Of a stretch of 64,000 bases of DNA, positions 45,301 through 57,239 are shown one piece after another. The stretch is from Lineus longissimus. Lineage: Eukaryota; Nemertea; Pilidiophora; Heteronemertea; Lineidae. The first letter of the stretch is position 1, and each line of letters opens with the position of its first letter. The stretch spans positions 20,150,001-20,214,000 of the forward strand of contig NC_088316.1 of NCBI RefSeq assembly GCF_910592395.1. The letters run 5' to 3'. Under the pieces are notes generated by a model. The model made no database searches, was not told where the DNA came from, and saw only the letters and a program-made list of their open reading frames with translations. A program made the position numbers and the translations under genes.

Positions 45301-48300
45301 AATACTAATAGTGCTGGAGAAAAGTTTCAAAAACCTAAATGAATGATCTAATGCTTTCAGCCTGTAGTGTTCAGTTCAGGAGCTAAATTTGAAGTGTGAT
45401 ATTTTTTTCTGAAAAGTTCAATGCTAGTGGATTCAGTGGTTCAATATTGTTGCATTATCATGGTTCTCCCCTGGGTCTGAGAACAGTCTGATGCATAGTC
45501 TGCAATTACTTAGATCTAAAACACTTGTTGGGATGTTTTCGGTGAACTGTGATGGCCAGAGATCCTCTCGACCATGTGGAGCGGCCATGATTTCCAACTG
45601 CATCATATGACGACCAAAGAGGCGGTTTCATGATTTCATTGATGCTGTCTTCAATAGATTCTAATGTTCGTTGTTGCTTGGACCATAGCTTTTGGCCCAG
45701 GCAATGAAACCAAATCAGGGGTACTATAGAAAGGATCCAGGGGGTCATGTTAGTAATCTTCAGGTGACTCTTATGAACAGTTTGGGGCAAGAGTTGTGTT
45801 TGATTCAATAGTATACTTATCTTCTGCCTGCTTTTATTTCGCAGTCACTTAGTTACCACTGTGTGCCTTAGAGGGGGCAGAATGGTACTGTTTAGACAAG
45901 AAGCCTCTCCCACAGCCCCAGGAATATTGGATAGAACGGCACTGTACTGGGTCCCAGTAATAAATATTGCCATAAAGACATATGATATTGTTCTGGGACT
46001 TATGTAAGATTAGTTTTCTCCGCCAAACCCGTGACTAAAGAATTAACAACTTGTGTTTAGTCAGAACTTTGTAAGTTACCACTGTATGCCTTAGAGGGGG
46101 CAGAATGGTACTGTTTAGACAAGAAGCCTCTCCCACAGCCCCAGGAATATTGGATAGAACGGCACTGTACTGGGTCCCAGTAATAAATATTGCCTCAAGG
46201 ACATATGATATTGTTCTGGGACTTATGTAAGATTAGTTTTCTCCGCCAAACCCAAAACTGAATTGGATTAACACCTTGTGTTTATTGGCTTAACATATGC
46301 AAACACTTCCTAATGAACCCCCTACAAGAGACAAGTGGCTCTTTGTCTCCCCGACTTTGACACCCTCCTGCGAACATATCAATAGATCAGCCAGCGGTCC
46401 TTGATGTCGCCGCGTGGGTTGACTATGCCCATTGAACTTGTTTGCATATGCCAGGAACCCACTATCTGACATCCATAACAGTAATATTCCCTATTCAACC
46501 TGTTACAGTCGGGTGCTACACCACAGTCGGGATAGTGGGGCCAAATATATTTAAAACTTACATTATCCGTTTTAAACATAGGTTGATATTCTTTTAATTT
46601 TATAACATCATTTAAATGTAACCCATATTGCACCAATGATTAACTCTATTTAAGAGATATTTTGACTTGCTGAAGCCATTCATCGGATCATTCAACCCTG
46701 ACCATTGGGTGAAGAAGGTTGCCGTTATAATCATGCTGTACTAGTCGAGGTTCACTAGTTTGTCAAAAATGTCACCAAGACTGAAAAGAAATTGTCATCT
46801 AGCGCAAGTTGAGAGCAGGACTGAAAATAAGCGTTGTTCAAGTTTTCGAAGTGTCATATTCCATGGGGTATGTGTCCAATGAACATGTTTCTGTTAGAAG
46901 GAGTATCGAGTCACGGCAGAGAAGTCTGCAAGAGATCATTAAATTGTACACAATCGGAAAGATCCATGGTGTCATGGTTCATTAGGAATTCATCAGTCTT
47001 TGAGTTATCATCTGGCCCTTCTGTAAGGTCAGTTATCTCCCCGATACACTTGTAAAGTATCAACACCTTGTGTTCAACCTACTTTCATTTAGCCATTTAT
47101 TCTTCAGTTACCACTGTATGCCTTAGAGGGGGCAGAATGGTACTGTTTAGACAAGAAGCCTCTCCCACAGCCCCAGGAATATTGGATAGAACGGCACTGT
47201 ACTGGGTCCCAGTAATAAATATTGCCATAAAGACATATGATATTGTTCTGGGACTTATGTAAGATTAGTTTTCTCCGCCAAACCCGTGACTAAAGAATTA
47301 ACAACTTGTGTTTAGTCAGAACTTTGTAAGTTACCACTGTATGCCTTAGAGGGGGCAGAATGGTACTGTTTAGACAAGAAGCCTCTCCCACAGCCCGAGG
47401 AATATTGGATAGAACGGCACTGTACTGGGTCCCAGTAATAAATATTGCCTCAAGGACATATGATATTGTTCTGGGACTTATGTAAGATTAGTTTTCTCCG
47501 CCAAACCCAAAACTGAATTGGATTAACACCTTGTGTTTATTGGCTTAACATATGCAAACACTTCCTAATGAACCCCCTACAAGAGACAAGTGGCTCTTTG
47601 TCTCCCCGACTTTGACACCCTCCTGCGAACATATCAATAGATCAGCCAGCGGTCCTTGATGTCGCCGCGTGGGTTGACTATGCCCATTGAACTTGTTTGC
47701 ATATGCCAGGAACCCACTATCTGACATCAATAACAGTAATATTCCCTATTCAAACTGTTACAGTCGGGTGCTACACCACAGTCGGGATAGTGGGGCCAAA
47801 TATATTTAAAACTTACATTATCCGTTTTAAACATAGGTTGATTTTTGTGATTTGATAGGGTTGATGGGTTGCGTGGGAGGTGTTTTTGTAGATTTGTATG
47901 TTTGATTGATATCATAAATCATTCTCATTTAAATCTCCCACTTTCACTTCACATGGCAAACAGGACTGTGTCTGATTGATGTCGGTGGGATTGGTACATC
48001 TCATCTGTCATGGCGATCAATCATTCTTAGCAATGGTGCATCTTCACTAGTGAAGTACTTGAAAGAGTTGACTTGTTTTGTGCATCTACCCAGTATTTTA
48101 TATTTGACTGTTTTGTTACACTGCAGGCTGGATACATTGCGTGTGCTGCCAATATTTATCATTAAGAACTGATTTTATGTCCTCAAAGACAATGTGATGA
48201 GATGGTGTGGCAATTGTCACCATTCAGATTTTCACAAAATTGTCACTAGTTAAGGTTGTTTGATAAAGTTTAAAACTTATTTTTGAATAAAAATTAATGA

Positions 48301-51300
48301 GAGTGTTAAAATTCTTTCGAAATTGTGATTCATACATGGATGACCTGCAGCATTGGCAATGCCATCTATTGGGTTAAAGCCACATCAAAGAGAAAATAAG
48401 GAAACGATTCATGGATATTTGTGCGTCAGTCCATCAGGAGTATGAGTAGGATAACCGATTGTTCTCATAGAGAGGCTGTTCTTCAGCATGCACAGTGTAT
48501 TACATGTGTGCATAACATAATGAGACTGAGTAACTCCTGTGTTTTGACGCTGACTTCACTGTGATACAATGGCCTTTTAACAACAATGGGTGAAATCTTT
48601 GATCAAAATCGCATACATTTTAAATGTACTTTCAGGATAAAAATGTATATAAAAAGACATCAGTTGCAATTTAGACCACAGTCAACTCTAGATAAGAGAG
48701 GGAAAATGTGCTCTACACTTTTCAAGTGGGTAGAGCATGATGTCATTTTACTTAACTTTAACCCTTTTGCACACCTTCCTAAAAACAGTTTGTGCAAGAT
48801 CAATCTATTAGAGCCTGAAAAAACAACTTTGAAGTTCCAACATTCTCAACAGAACAAAATTCCGAAAAAACACTGAAAATTAACCTACCTACCCAACATG
48901 TTCTTCATACACACTCTCTGCTTGTACTGGCCAAACAAACCAGTTTGAACAGGAGTTGATTGAGGTGTCATGTGACCCAAGCTCCTTCATTACTATGACT
49001 GATGATTGTCTCGGTGTCAAGCTATTATGATGACTTTAATCCTTAGCTTTCAATTGTCCTATACAACATGGTTCATGCTTGCTTGTAAGAGAGGTGCACC
49101 TCCAGATGAAACAAAATCCTTTGATGTGGAGTGGAACCCCCAGTAGTGGGCACCCCTCTATTAAAGACACCCTCTATAAGGACACCAGTTTTGGTCCCAA
49201 ATAGGTTCTTTATATTCAATTTGACCTTGCTTATGAGAACACCTCTCTGCAAAAGACCGCCCTTTTCCATCGGTGCTGAGAGTTTATTGATAATATGAAG
49301 AACAAGAAGCTGTTGAACGATTTGTAATGAAAGAAACCCCCCCGGTATAGGATAAGGAAATCTTGACATTGTTCTCCTAGTTGATGGATATTAAAGTTGT
49401 TGTGAATTTGAAAAGTCATAATATTTTACCTGGTTAGCCTGCCTTTGGTTCTTTTGGTCATGAAACGCCGAATGAAAACATTCAACATCTGAATGTCTTA
49501 GTGTTATGGTTTAAAATGATAAACTGACCAGAAGGTCTAAATAAGCTGAAATTATCAATACTTTGAAGTCAGACTCAGAACTTGGGAATTTCGAAACCTC
49601 ACTGTTGTTCGATTAAAGGGAATGCCGACTGGATATTCTATTCTTAAAATACACTATCATTGTGCATCAGGCTGCAGAAACTGGCTTGATGATGCAGTGC
49701 TTAGTTGTCAGGCTGATAGATGAAAAAGATCATTCACCTGGCTTCTGAGGATCAAATGCAAGTAATGCTGAGAAAATGGCTTAAAAGGGAAATCATGCTG
49801 TCACATCTTCTGTGTCCTGGTAAGATTATGAAGATGTGAGAAAATGGCTCTCAAGGAATCGCCGATAAAACAAGATTATTGACAGAGTTTCATGCAATCA
49901 TGTCTGCCTCATGTGCAGTCTGAAGTTGAACAATAGATCTGTGATTGGCCTTGTTGCTAAACGTTGAGGATCAGAGCCGAGAAAATGGCTTTGGAGGAAT
50001 TTCAGTCGTTGGAGAGAGACTTTCTATTTGATTGGGAATATGAGTTACTGGTGGAGGAGCCTGGAGAATAAGTGGAATGATAACGCTGCATTGGAAATGT
50101 ATGGAGCTGACTAATGTGACAAATTCGAGCAGCAAAAGACTTTCATGGCCTTGTTATTTCATTGAAAGTTTTTTGAAGTAAGAGAGTGGGGTAGTTGAGG
50201 AACAGGCTATTGCCGATGAGATGTGGTGTCATTTGATCCAATCATTCTCGGAAGAGCTCATGTTAAGTGAATTTTTTAGGGCTCTGCTTTGGGTCAAATT
50301 TGGATGTTGCCTTGAAAATGTGAAAAAGTATGTGTTTTTTTGCAAGTATGGGATGGATATGTTTAACTAGGGTTTTCAAAAGTTTATATGAAAACACTTC
50401 AGCCATAGAGAAAGAGGGTGTTTGGTTGGGAGGCCGTGGGTGGCTTTGCTGACGATGTCACCACTAATCTGAGCCGAGGAATAGAACGGGTTCTGAAGAA
50501 ATATTGCTTCTTCGGGATGGGAGAAAGATCAATTTCATTTCCCATGAATGCTTGGGTGGTGTTTGGGAACGTAATTCCCAAAGCCTATTAAATAGGTTTT
50601 GGGAATATTATGACAGATACTTGTTGACTGGACAGACATTTTGTGATGACTGGTCAGTTTCACCCTGGTCATTGTGGATATTCTCTCTCTGGTGAGAAAT
50701 CCCAAGTTCACAGAGACAATGGGTGGAAAACATGCAGCCATGGATGGCCTGGTGGACGACAAAACCATGTGATTGCTGCATCATTTGGTAGATGATGTCA
50801 CAGTCTGCGGCACATTCATTCCTAAATCTCATCCCCAGTAGACCCTCATGTGTTTGTAAGCCATTGACCTGCACCACATGTCAGTCCAACCTCGGGCTCA
50901 ACTCATTTCCCAGCCAGACTTTGCCTATTGACCTGTCTGTTATCTTGCTCTCTTGGAGGGCTTTTACCAGCTTTCCTGCTGAGAGACCTTTACTGTCTTA
51001 ATACCTAAGTCATGTCATGTGTGATTTTGAATTTGGCAGTAGACTCATTCAGCTATTTCTCTTGGAAGACTACATTTTGCTTCCTGCTGCTGCCTAACTT
51101 CAACGACCTGCTCAGGCAAATCTAACTCGATGAACAGTTCTGCTAGCCCTCAGATTGAGGGTCTGATGGTGGCAGAGTTGCAAATCGCAACGCTCACCAT
51201 GTGGATGACTCGCCCCCTTCAAGTTGCCGGGCAATTTACAAGTGCAGGAGTTGGATGACTACGATTACCCTGTTGTAAACCCCTTCAATGCCCTGATCTG

Positions 51301-53361
51301 CTGGTCTGCACTGCAGCTGACTTCTCGCCCTCGAAAACATGTCCCCTCAGACCGTTGGATAATGTCAAGTGTCCTAGAAGACTGCTGTCTACCCCATTAA
51401 TGTCCTCCCCACTGGCCTGCTCTTGCGCAGATCTCTGGGAATACACCCTTCCCCGCCTGGTGGATAACGTTGTGCCTGCCATGGCCTGGTCTTTGCAGAT
51501 GTGGAGATGACCTGCCTAGAAGACAAGGAGCAGATCGAGAGGTTTAAAGCACTAGTTTCAGCATGTTTGGTAAGTAAGCTGTCTTCAACAGTAAGTTTAC
51601 AAGATTGTTAAGGTATCAATGAACATGCTGTGACCGGAAGTCCTGATGCTGCCGTCTCTGGATCTCCACTCAGAAAGTCGGTTTAGTTTCATGACATTCT
51701 GTAATGTAGTTTTATCAAATATTGAAATGCAAGTCTTGAAAATATCCAATATTACAGATTGACGAACAATAACATCTCCTTTAGGTTGCTTGAGTTTGAA
51801 ATGCTTCACCATATTATTCGAATATTCCCAAACGTATTTCTCATTCTGATGTGTGTTTGCTCTCCAGCCATTCATACCAGACGTCCTGCTGAAGGAGCGC
51901 CTTGATCAAGAAACACTAGAGAGCATTGGATTGATTCAGTCAAAGTCAGCATTTCAAACTAAATATGTCAAGACCAAGACAAGGCTGTAGTAAGTGTGGC
52001 AGGCCTCGGTTAAAGGCTGACATCATTCATATTCGTTGTCTTTTCTTATGCCTCAACTATATCCAGTGCACTTATCTAACATCAGGTGACACTAATAGTC
52101 GTAGTGTTGTGCATGCAAGCGTTGCATATTAAACCCGATGTCCCTATCAACTTCACAACCCTGGGTTGTGATTTGTTTGCATAATGATGGGTGAAGGTTG
52201 AATAATCTATCAGATAGGTTACGGCCTAGCCCAGTAATATTCCAAAATTGTATCTTACTGCTTTTCTTTCAGTTACAAGCAGCAGAAGTTCAACCTTCTG
52301 CGGGAAGAGAATGAAGGATATGCCAAGCTGAGCACGGAACTTGGACAAGACTTTGCCTCAGTTCATCTCACGTATGAACGCATCTTACAGAATATCAAAT
52401 CACTCATTGGTAAGGTCATTCACAAAGAGTTGGGAAATCTTCCCAGCTATGACCTTCCTTCTTAAAGGGACTCTGTAGGCAGTAGCTTAGTAGGCAAGAG
52501 AAAGTGACACAAACTTGCCTATAGGGGTCTCTCACATCTTACTATTGACCAAAAGTTTTGTTATTCTGCAGATTCAAGTGAATTTGACAACCTGATCATG
52601 TTTCACTGACCTGGACTACTTCAGTTGAATGAATCTTATCACATTTCTAACAAAGTTTTCTAATAGGCTCATATATGATTTCTGACATCCTTTCCAGGTT
52701 GTTTTGACCTTGACCCCAACCGTGTCCTTGACATCATTTTGGAGTCATTTGAATGTCGCCCTGAGCTTGGAACTGTCTTCATCCCACTTCTCAAGAATTA
52801 CACAACCGAACGGGACATGCTTTGTCAAATACTGGGACACAAGTTCCACTTTTACCAGGTTGGTTTTCTTTCTTCATGAAAAAGTGAGCATTTTTGCGAG
52901 ATACAGTATATAATTTCTGAGGGAACCTGTTCGGAGAACATCTCAGAAAGTTGACAGATTTTGTCAAATGTTTTGTTGAAGTGGTCAATAGAATCGACGA
53001 GTCGCCAATTAGATAAAACATGAATCAAAGCAGGCATGACTGTTGGTAAATATGTAGAGAAAGAAGACTAATATGTACAGTGGAACCTCCCTTAGCGGAC
53101 AACCTCTATCAGGGACAGAGATTTTGGTCCCAAAAAATAGGTCATTTCTACCAAAATTGACCTCTGCAATCGGGATACTTCCCTATATATGACAACACCT
53201 GTTGGTGTCCTTAATTTAGAGGTTCTTCTGTACCATGTTTTTGATCGGACTGATGAACATTTCAGATGACACAGGAACATGAAACTCCGGCCTCACTATA
53301 TAAAGTTGCTGCTCTGCTTCTGCATCATAAATTGATAGATCTCGACATCCTCTATCCACAT
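42341..53361 (+). CDS. THOC2: THO complex subunit 2, N-terminal part (gene continues)
   Basis: Large scaffold of the THO/TREX complex, which couples transcription to mRNA packaging and nuclear export. The 8 coding exons are 42341-42405, 43065-43221, 43702-43753, 51499-51569, 51868-51989, 52273-52409, 52698-52858 and 53266-53361; 861 nt in frame = 287 codons, against about 1,600 aa for the human protein. Diagnostic blocks are VLKERL-type [68 protein letters not shown] and [20 protein letters not shown], all collinear with human THOC2. The start ATG (ACAAAATGGCG) opens [18 protein letters not shown], matching the human position of the WIKNWEKSG-like helix. Intron 3 is 7.7 kb and holds a recent duplication. 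No ninth exon was recognised before 64000. Confidence 0.93.
42823..42933. mobile_element. 111-bp MITE in THOC2 intron 1
   Basis: Perfect 25-bp inverted ends: TGCACTTGATTGGGAACAAC then GTTTA, answered by TAAAC then GTTGTTCCCAATCAAGTGCA. Inside is a second palindromic pair, CGTCACGT and ACGTGACG, so the whole element can fold into a long, nearly closed hairpin. There is no clear target duplication and no coding capacity. Confidence 0.8.
43754..45850. other. THOC2 intron 3, left part
   Basis: No coding exon recognised. Open frames of 60-103 codons on either strand lack motifs and splice partners. The exon 3 donor is GTACGG, a weak site. Confidence 0.5.
45851..46587. repeat. 737-bp direct repeat, left copy (THOC2 intron 3)
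   Basis: Repeated at 47106-47842 with a constant 1255-bp offset and only a few differences. Within it, a monomer of about 223 bp (AGTTACCACTGTATGCCTTA to CTCCGCCAAACCC) is present twice, from 45851 and 46074. Then come about 300 bp beginning ATTGGCTTAACATATGCAAA. The ends lack TG...CA, so it does not look like an LTR. Confidence 0.85.
47106..47842. repeat. 737-bp direct repeat, right copy
   Basis: Near-identical to 45851-46587. The two copies are separated by 518 bp of unrelated sequence. Sequence identity stops sharply at GGTTGAT on the right (46587 and 47842). It is either a recent segmental duplication or two insertions of one unknown element. Confidence 0.85.
47843..51498. other. THOC2 intron 3, right part
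   Basis: No exon recognised. Around 49115-49250, GTGGAACCCCC, ATAAGGACACCAG and TTTTGGTCCCAAATAGG mark an old relative of the MITE at 53078-53230. The remainder is AT-rich with no supported feature. Confidence 0.45.
53078..53230. mobile_element. 153-bp TA-flanked MITE in THOC2 intron 7
   Basis: Flanked by TA on both sides (53076-53077 and 53231-53232). The ends are CAGTGGAACCTC at the left and the complement of CAGAAGAACCTC at the right, 10 of 12 matching. The inside has AGGGACAGAGATTTTGGTCC and GGTGTCCTTAATTTAGAGG. TA duplication with CAGT-type ends fits Tc1/mariner-derived MITEs. A decayed relative lies at about 49115-49250. Confidence 0.65.
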
Positions 53362-55142
53362 GTAAGTACACTATTCTTAGCATTGTTTATCTTGTTCCTT
53401 AAAATTAGAAAATTCAAAAAAGGGAGAAATATTTTTCCAGTCCAAAATCATTGAAAAATACTTTCATAAAATTCAAATTTCTTTATTATACAATGAAGAA
53501 AGAAAATTTGTTTTTAAAAAATCGAAATTTCAAAAATAATTCAAAAAAATTCAAAAACTTTGAAAATTAGCAAAAATCCGAAAATGTTTTTTTGTTCTAT
53601 CATGAAAAAAGTTAAAACATTAATTTTTAAGATGAAACCCGCAAAAAACACATTATTTGTCTGAAATCTAGAAAGCTTCGATCAATGAGGTTTATGTCAT
53701 GACCAGCGCATGGAGAAAAATCAGAGCGAGAAAAATCTGATTGTTGTTAAATTAAGCTTCATTTTGAAAATGTTGATGGGTCATCAACTTTGGAATTGAA
53801 AATAACGCAAATTCTAAAATTGAGGAGTTCATGTTAGAAATATATCATGTTCTGTAACAAGTTTACAATCCCCAATCATGGCCCTCAAAAAGGTCATCAA
53901 TTGACGAAATAAATGCCACTGTTCAATGAATTTATAGTTGAATGCGATCAAACTACGTCATTCCGATCGGGGATTGTAAATTTTAACCCAAGTTCCTGAT
54001 AAAAGCTCAAGAAGAGAGGAATTGTCTCTCTGCCAGTTATAGAGGTGGTTCATGTGTGGGCCATTTGGCAGTTTGAGCCTTTCCTATTTATTTCTTGTAT
54101 CAAGTACAGATTTAATCCATACTTTATCATATCTATATTGCTTCTAGAACAAAGAAGTGAAAATCAGCACTCACCTTCTTATCAAGCATGTCTTTTGGTG
54201 GTAATCGTGGGTCTTCTTAGCAGCTCACTTTCTCCCACACTCACTGAAGGCAGAGCTGCCCCAGTCTACTATGCTTGATCGGGTTGGTCAAAGCAGGGAA
54301 TTGTAATCAAAGTCATGTGATCCAAGCTTCTTCATTCACTTCATGGCTAATCTGCCCTGTATTAACTAAGTGTCAAAAAATAGCATACACAAGTAAAACT
54401 GGGTATCAATTGTTGTCATTCTGATCCAGGCATTGTTCCCTGTAGTTAATTGATATTTAGTGCTTGAGTGGTGCCACTGCTGGAAATATAAGGAAGGCTT
54501 GGCAATACAAAAATGCTGGCAAAAATGGGTGGGTGCACTAAAGGACTTGCTGCTTTGGTCCAGGGCTTGACCTCAGTGCTTGCTGTGCTGAAAAATGGAC
54601 TTCTGATGATATGATAAATTGAGTGATGTGGATGTCACAAGTGATGACCGTCATGTCGTATCTTGATTGTGACATGTCTGACATAACTTCTGATGTCACA
54701 CATCACTTGGTTTGTCATGCGATCAGAAGTTCATTGGATCTGATGGTGCTCCAGCAGGGAACCTGAGATGGCAGGGCAGCAAAGGGAGTCTGTGAAGGAG
54801 GGTGCAGTGCCCTGCTTGAAAGGAAATGCCTTTATAGCTACTTGTGATCCCATGAAAAGTCATTCGCCTCTCAACAACACCTGATGCAGGCAGATTTTCC
54901 CAGGATACATTTCTCAGTTACACCTTGTTGATAATGCCACCTGGTTTATGTGGTTACATGCTGTTCCACCTGTATGAGACATGTCGCCTTTAAATCTTGG
55001 TATATCAATATAAGTTGAAATTTGACTCAAACATTGAATAGAAATATCAAAGATGATGAATCGTTATCCCCGGGGAAATTCCCTTGTGTTACAATCACAT
55101 CTTTATTCCAGAAGCAATATGATATGGTGAGGACTGGACTCA
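53362..55142. other. THOC2 intron 8, left part
   Basis: Begins at the GTAAGT donor after exon 8. Very AT-rich to about 53960, then mixed sequence. No further THOC2 exon was recognised. Confidence 0.5.
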
Positions 55143-56285
55143 AATACTAAATAGCTTAGATATCAGCCTATATCAACTAGACCTATACCAACTAGGCCTA
55201 TGTCAAACTCAGCCTTGGCTAATACCAACCAGACCTACACTCGGCCTCGGCTTATACCAACTAAGCCTATATCAATTAGACCTATCCCAACTAGACCTAT
55301 ACCAACTAGACCTGTCCCAGCTAGACCTATCCCAACTAGACCTATCCCAACTAGACCTGTACCAACTAGGCCTATGTCAACACGGCCTTGGCTAATACCA
55401 ATCAGACCTATACTCGGCCTCGGCTTATACCAACTAAGCCTATATCAATTAGACCTATCCCAACAAGACCTATCCCAACTAGACCTATACCAACTAGGCC
55501 TATGTCAAACTCAGCCTTGGCTAATACCAACCAGACCTACACTCGGCCTCGGCTTATACCAACTAAGCCTATATCAATTAGACCTATCCCAACTAGACCT
55601 ATACCAACTAGACCTGTCCCAGCTAGACCTATCCCAACTAGACCTATCCCAACTAGACCTGTACCAACTAGGCCTATGTCAACACGGCCTTGGCTAATAC
55701 CAACCAGACCTATACTCGGCCTCGGCTTATACCAACTAAGCCTATATCAATTAGACCTATCCCAACAAGACCTATCCCAACTAGACCTGTACCAACTAGG
55801 CCTATGTCAAACTCAGCCTTGGCTAATACCAACCAGACCTACACTCGGCCTCGGCTTATACCAACTAAGCCTATATCAATTAGACCTATCCCAACTAGAC
55901 CTATACCAACTAGACCTGTCCCAGCTAGACCTATCCCAACTAGACCTATCCCAACTAGACCTGTACCAACTAGGCCTATGTCAACACGGCCTTGGCTAAT
56001 ACCAATCAGACCTATACTCGGCCTCGGCTTATACCAACTAAGCCTATATCAATTAGACCTATCCCAACAAGACCTATCCCAACTAGACCTATACCAACTA
56101 GACCTATCCCAACTAGACCTATACCAACTAGGCCTATGTCAACACGGCCTTGGCTAATACCAATCCGGCCTATACCAACTCAGTCTCTGCCTATACCAAC
56201 TTGGCCTTGGCCTATACCAACTAGGCCTACACCAACTAGGCCTACACCATCTCTACCTTGGCCTATACCAACTAGGTCTGTACTG
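55143..56285. repeat. 15-bp minisatellite in a 302-bp higher-order repeat
   Basis: The basic unit CCCAACTAGACCTAT and its variants (ACCAACTAGGCCTAT, ATCAATTAGACCTAT) are organised in 302-bp blocks. ATGTCAAACTCAGCCTTGGC starts at 55200, 55502 and about 55803, and ATGTCAACACGGCCTTGG at about 55375, 55677, 55978 and 56139. All + frames stay open (peptides such as RPIPTRPIPTRP and YQLDLSQLDL) because 15 is divisible by three, while the 302-bp step shifts frame between blocks. These ORFs of 135-203 codons are not genes. Confidence 0.92.
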
Positions 56286-57200
56286 AGTCGGCCTTGGCTA
56301 AGCAATCCTGTCTGTATGTTAGCATCAAGCCCTGACCCATGTCATCGTCTGCCTGCAAGTGCTGATGAAGATCCTTCTTCTCTGATCTCTAGCAACTGAT
56401 GACCACCACTCTGATGAGCCTCGTACCATTCCAAGCACACTCCATAATGGCAACACCAGATACTTACCCTACCACAAATTGATTCCAATACCCAAGTAAC
56501 GATGTTAAGGGAGGTTTTTCACCAGAGGCTGACAGCAGTGGGCGGGCAACACTTTTTGGGTTCATTGGTTTGATTGGGATGATTGGGTGTAGATCGGTCC
56601 CTGGCCTCCTCCGTGGCCGTGCATACCAAACACTTCATTAGGGAAATAGTCGCTCTGGAATATTTACTCAACTCTAGGGGCATAAAGGTGGCCAAGTTGC
56701 AGTAAAAAGTATCATTTGGTGGTTGATACTTCTGTGTGAGATTAATTGAGTTGGTTGGGGGATTTTGATGAGTTTTGAGATGAATTGGGCTAGTTGTTAT
56801 GTCTTGGGAGTAATCTTGACCTGGGATATTGGAATGATGCAGGATGTTTTGCACCAGTCATTGGGATTTAAACGTGAGGTTAAGGTCGCTAATTCCTCCC
56901 TAAATGTCTCTACCAGGATGTTTGATGGGTTTGATTGGGCAGGGTGTTGGCATTCTGAATTGGGCCAAGATTAAGGACAATTCAGAGGCAATTTGAGATT
57001 ACGAGATTGGTTCCACCGAGTCCAATTTTCTTGGTCGGAGTGGAATGTAACCTTTGACTGCATATTCTGTCATCGAAATCCAACAATGTCCCTAGTGACA
57101 ATGGCTTGAGGTCATATGTCATGGGTCAGTCAAGTTGCTTGCTCACGCGATTGAGTCGCTTGTTGTTGGATGCTCTCTGACATGAGAGGCCAGTTTTCCC
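56286..57200. other. Between minisatellites, no gene supported
   Basis: Non-repetitive sequence; the reverse frame at 56519-56854 (111 codons) has no motif or splice support. Confidence 0.4.
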
Positions 57201-57239
57201 TGCTGAGTTGTTTCTGGATCACATTGTTCACCTCTGGCA

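Noticed and set aside
45851-47842. LTR retrotransposon
   Set aside because: Direct repeats are present, but without TG...CA ends, primer-binding site, polypurine tract or any gag/pol frame in the 518-bp interval.
52791-53037. Reverse-strand ORFs over THOC2 exon 7
   Set aside because: Shadow frames opposite a confirmed exon, with no homology that I recognise.
55200-56399. 135-203-residue proline/threonine-rich ORFs
   Set aside because: Translation of the 15-bp minisatellite; identical phrases recur in different frames in successive 302-bp blocks.
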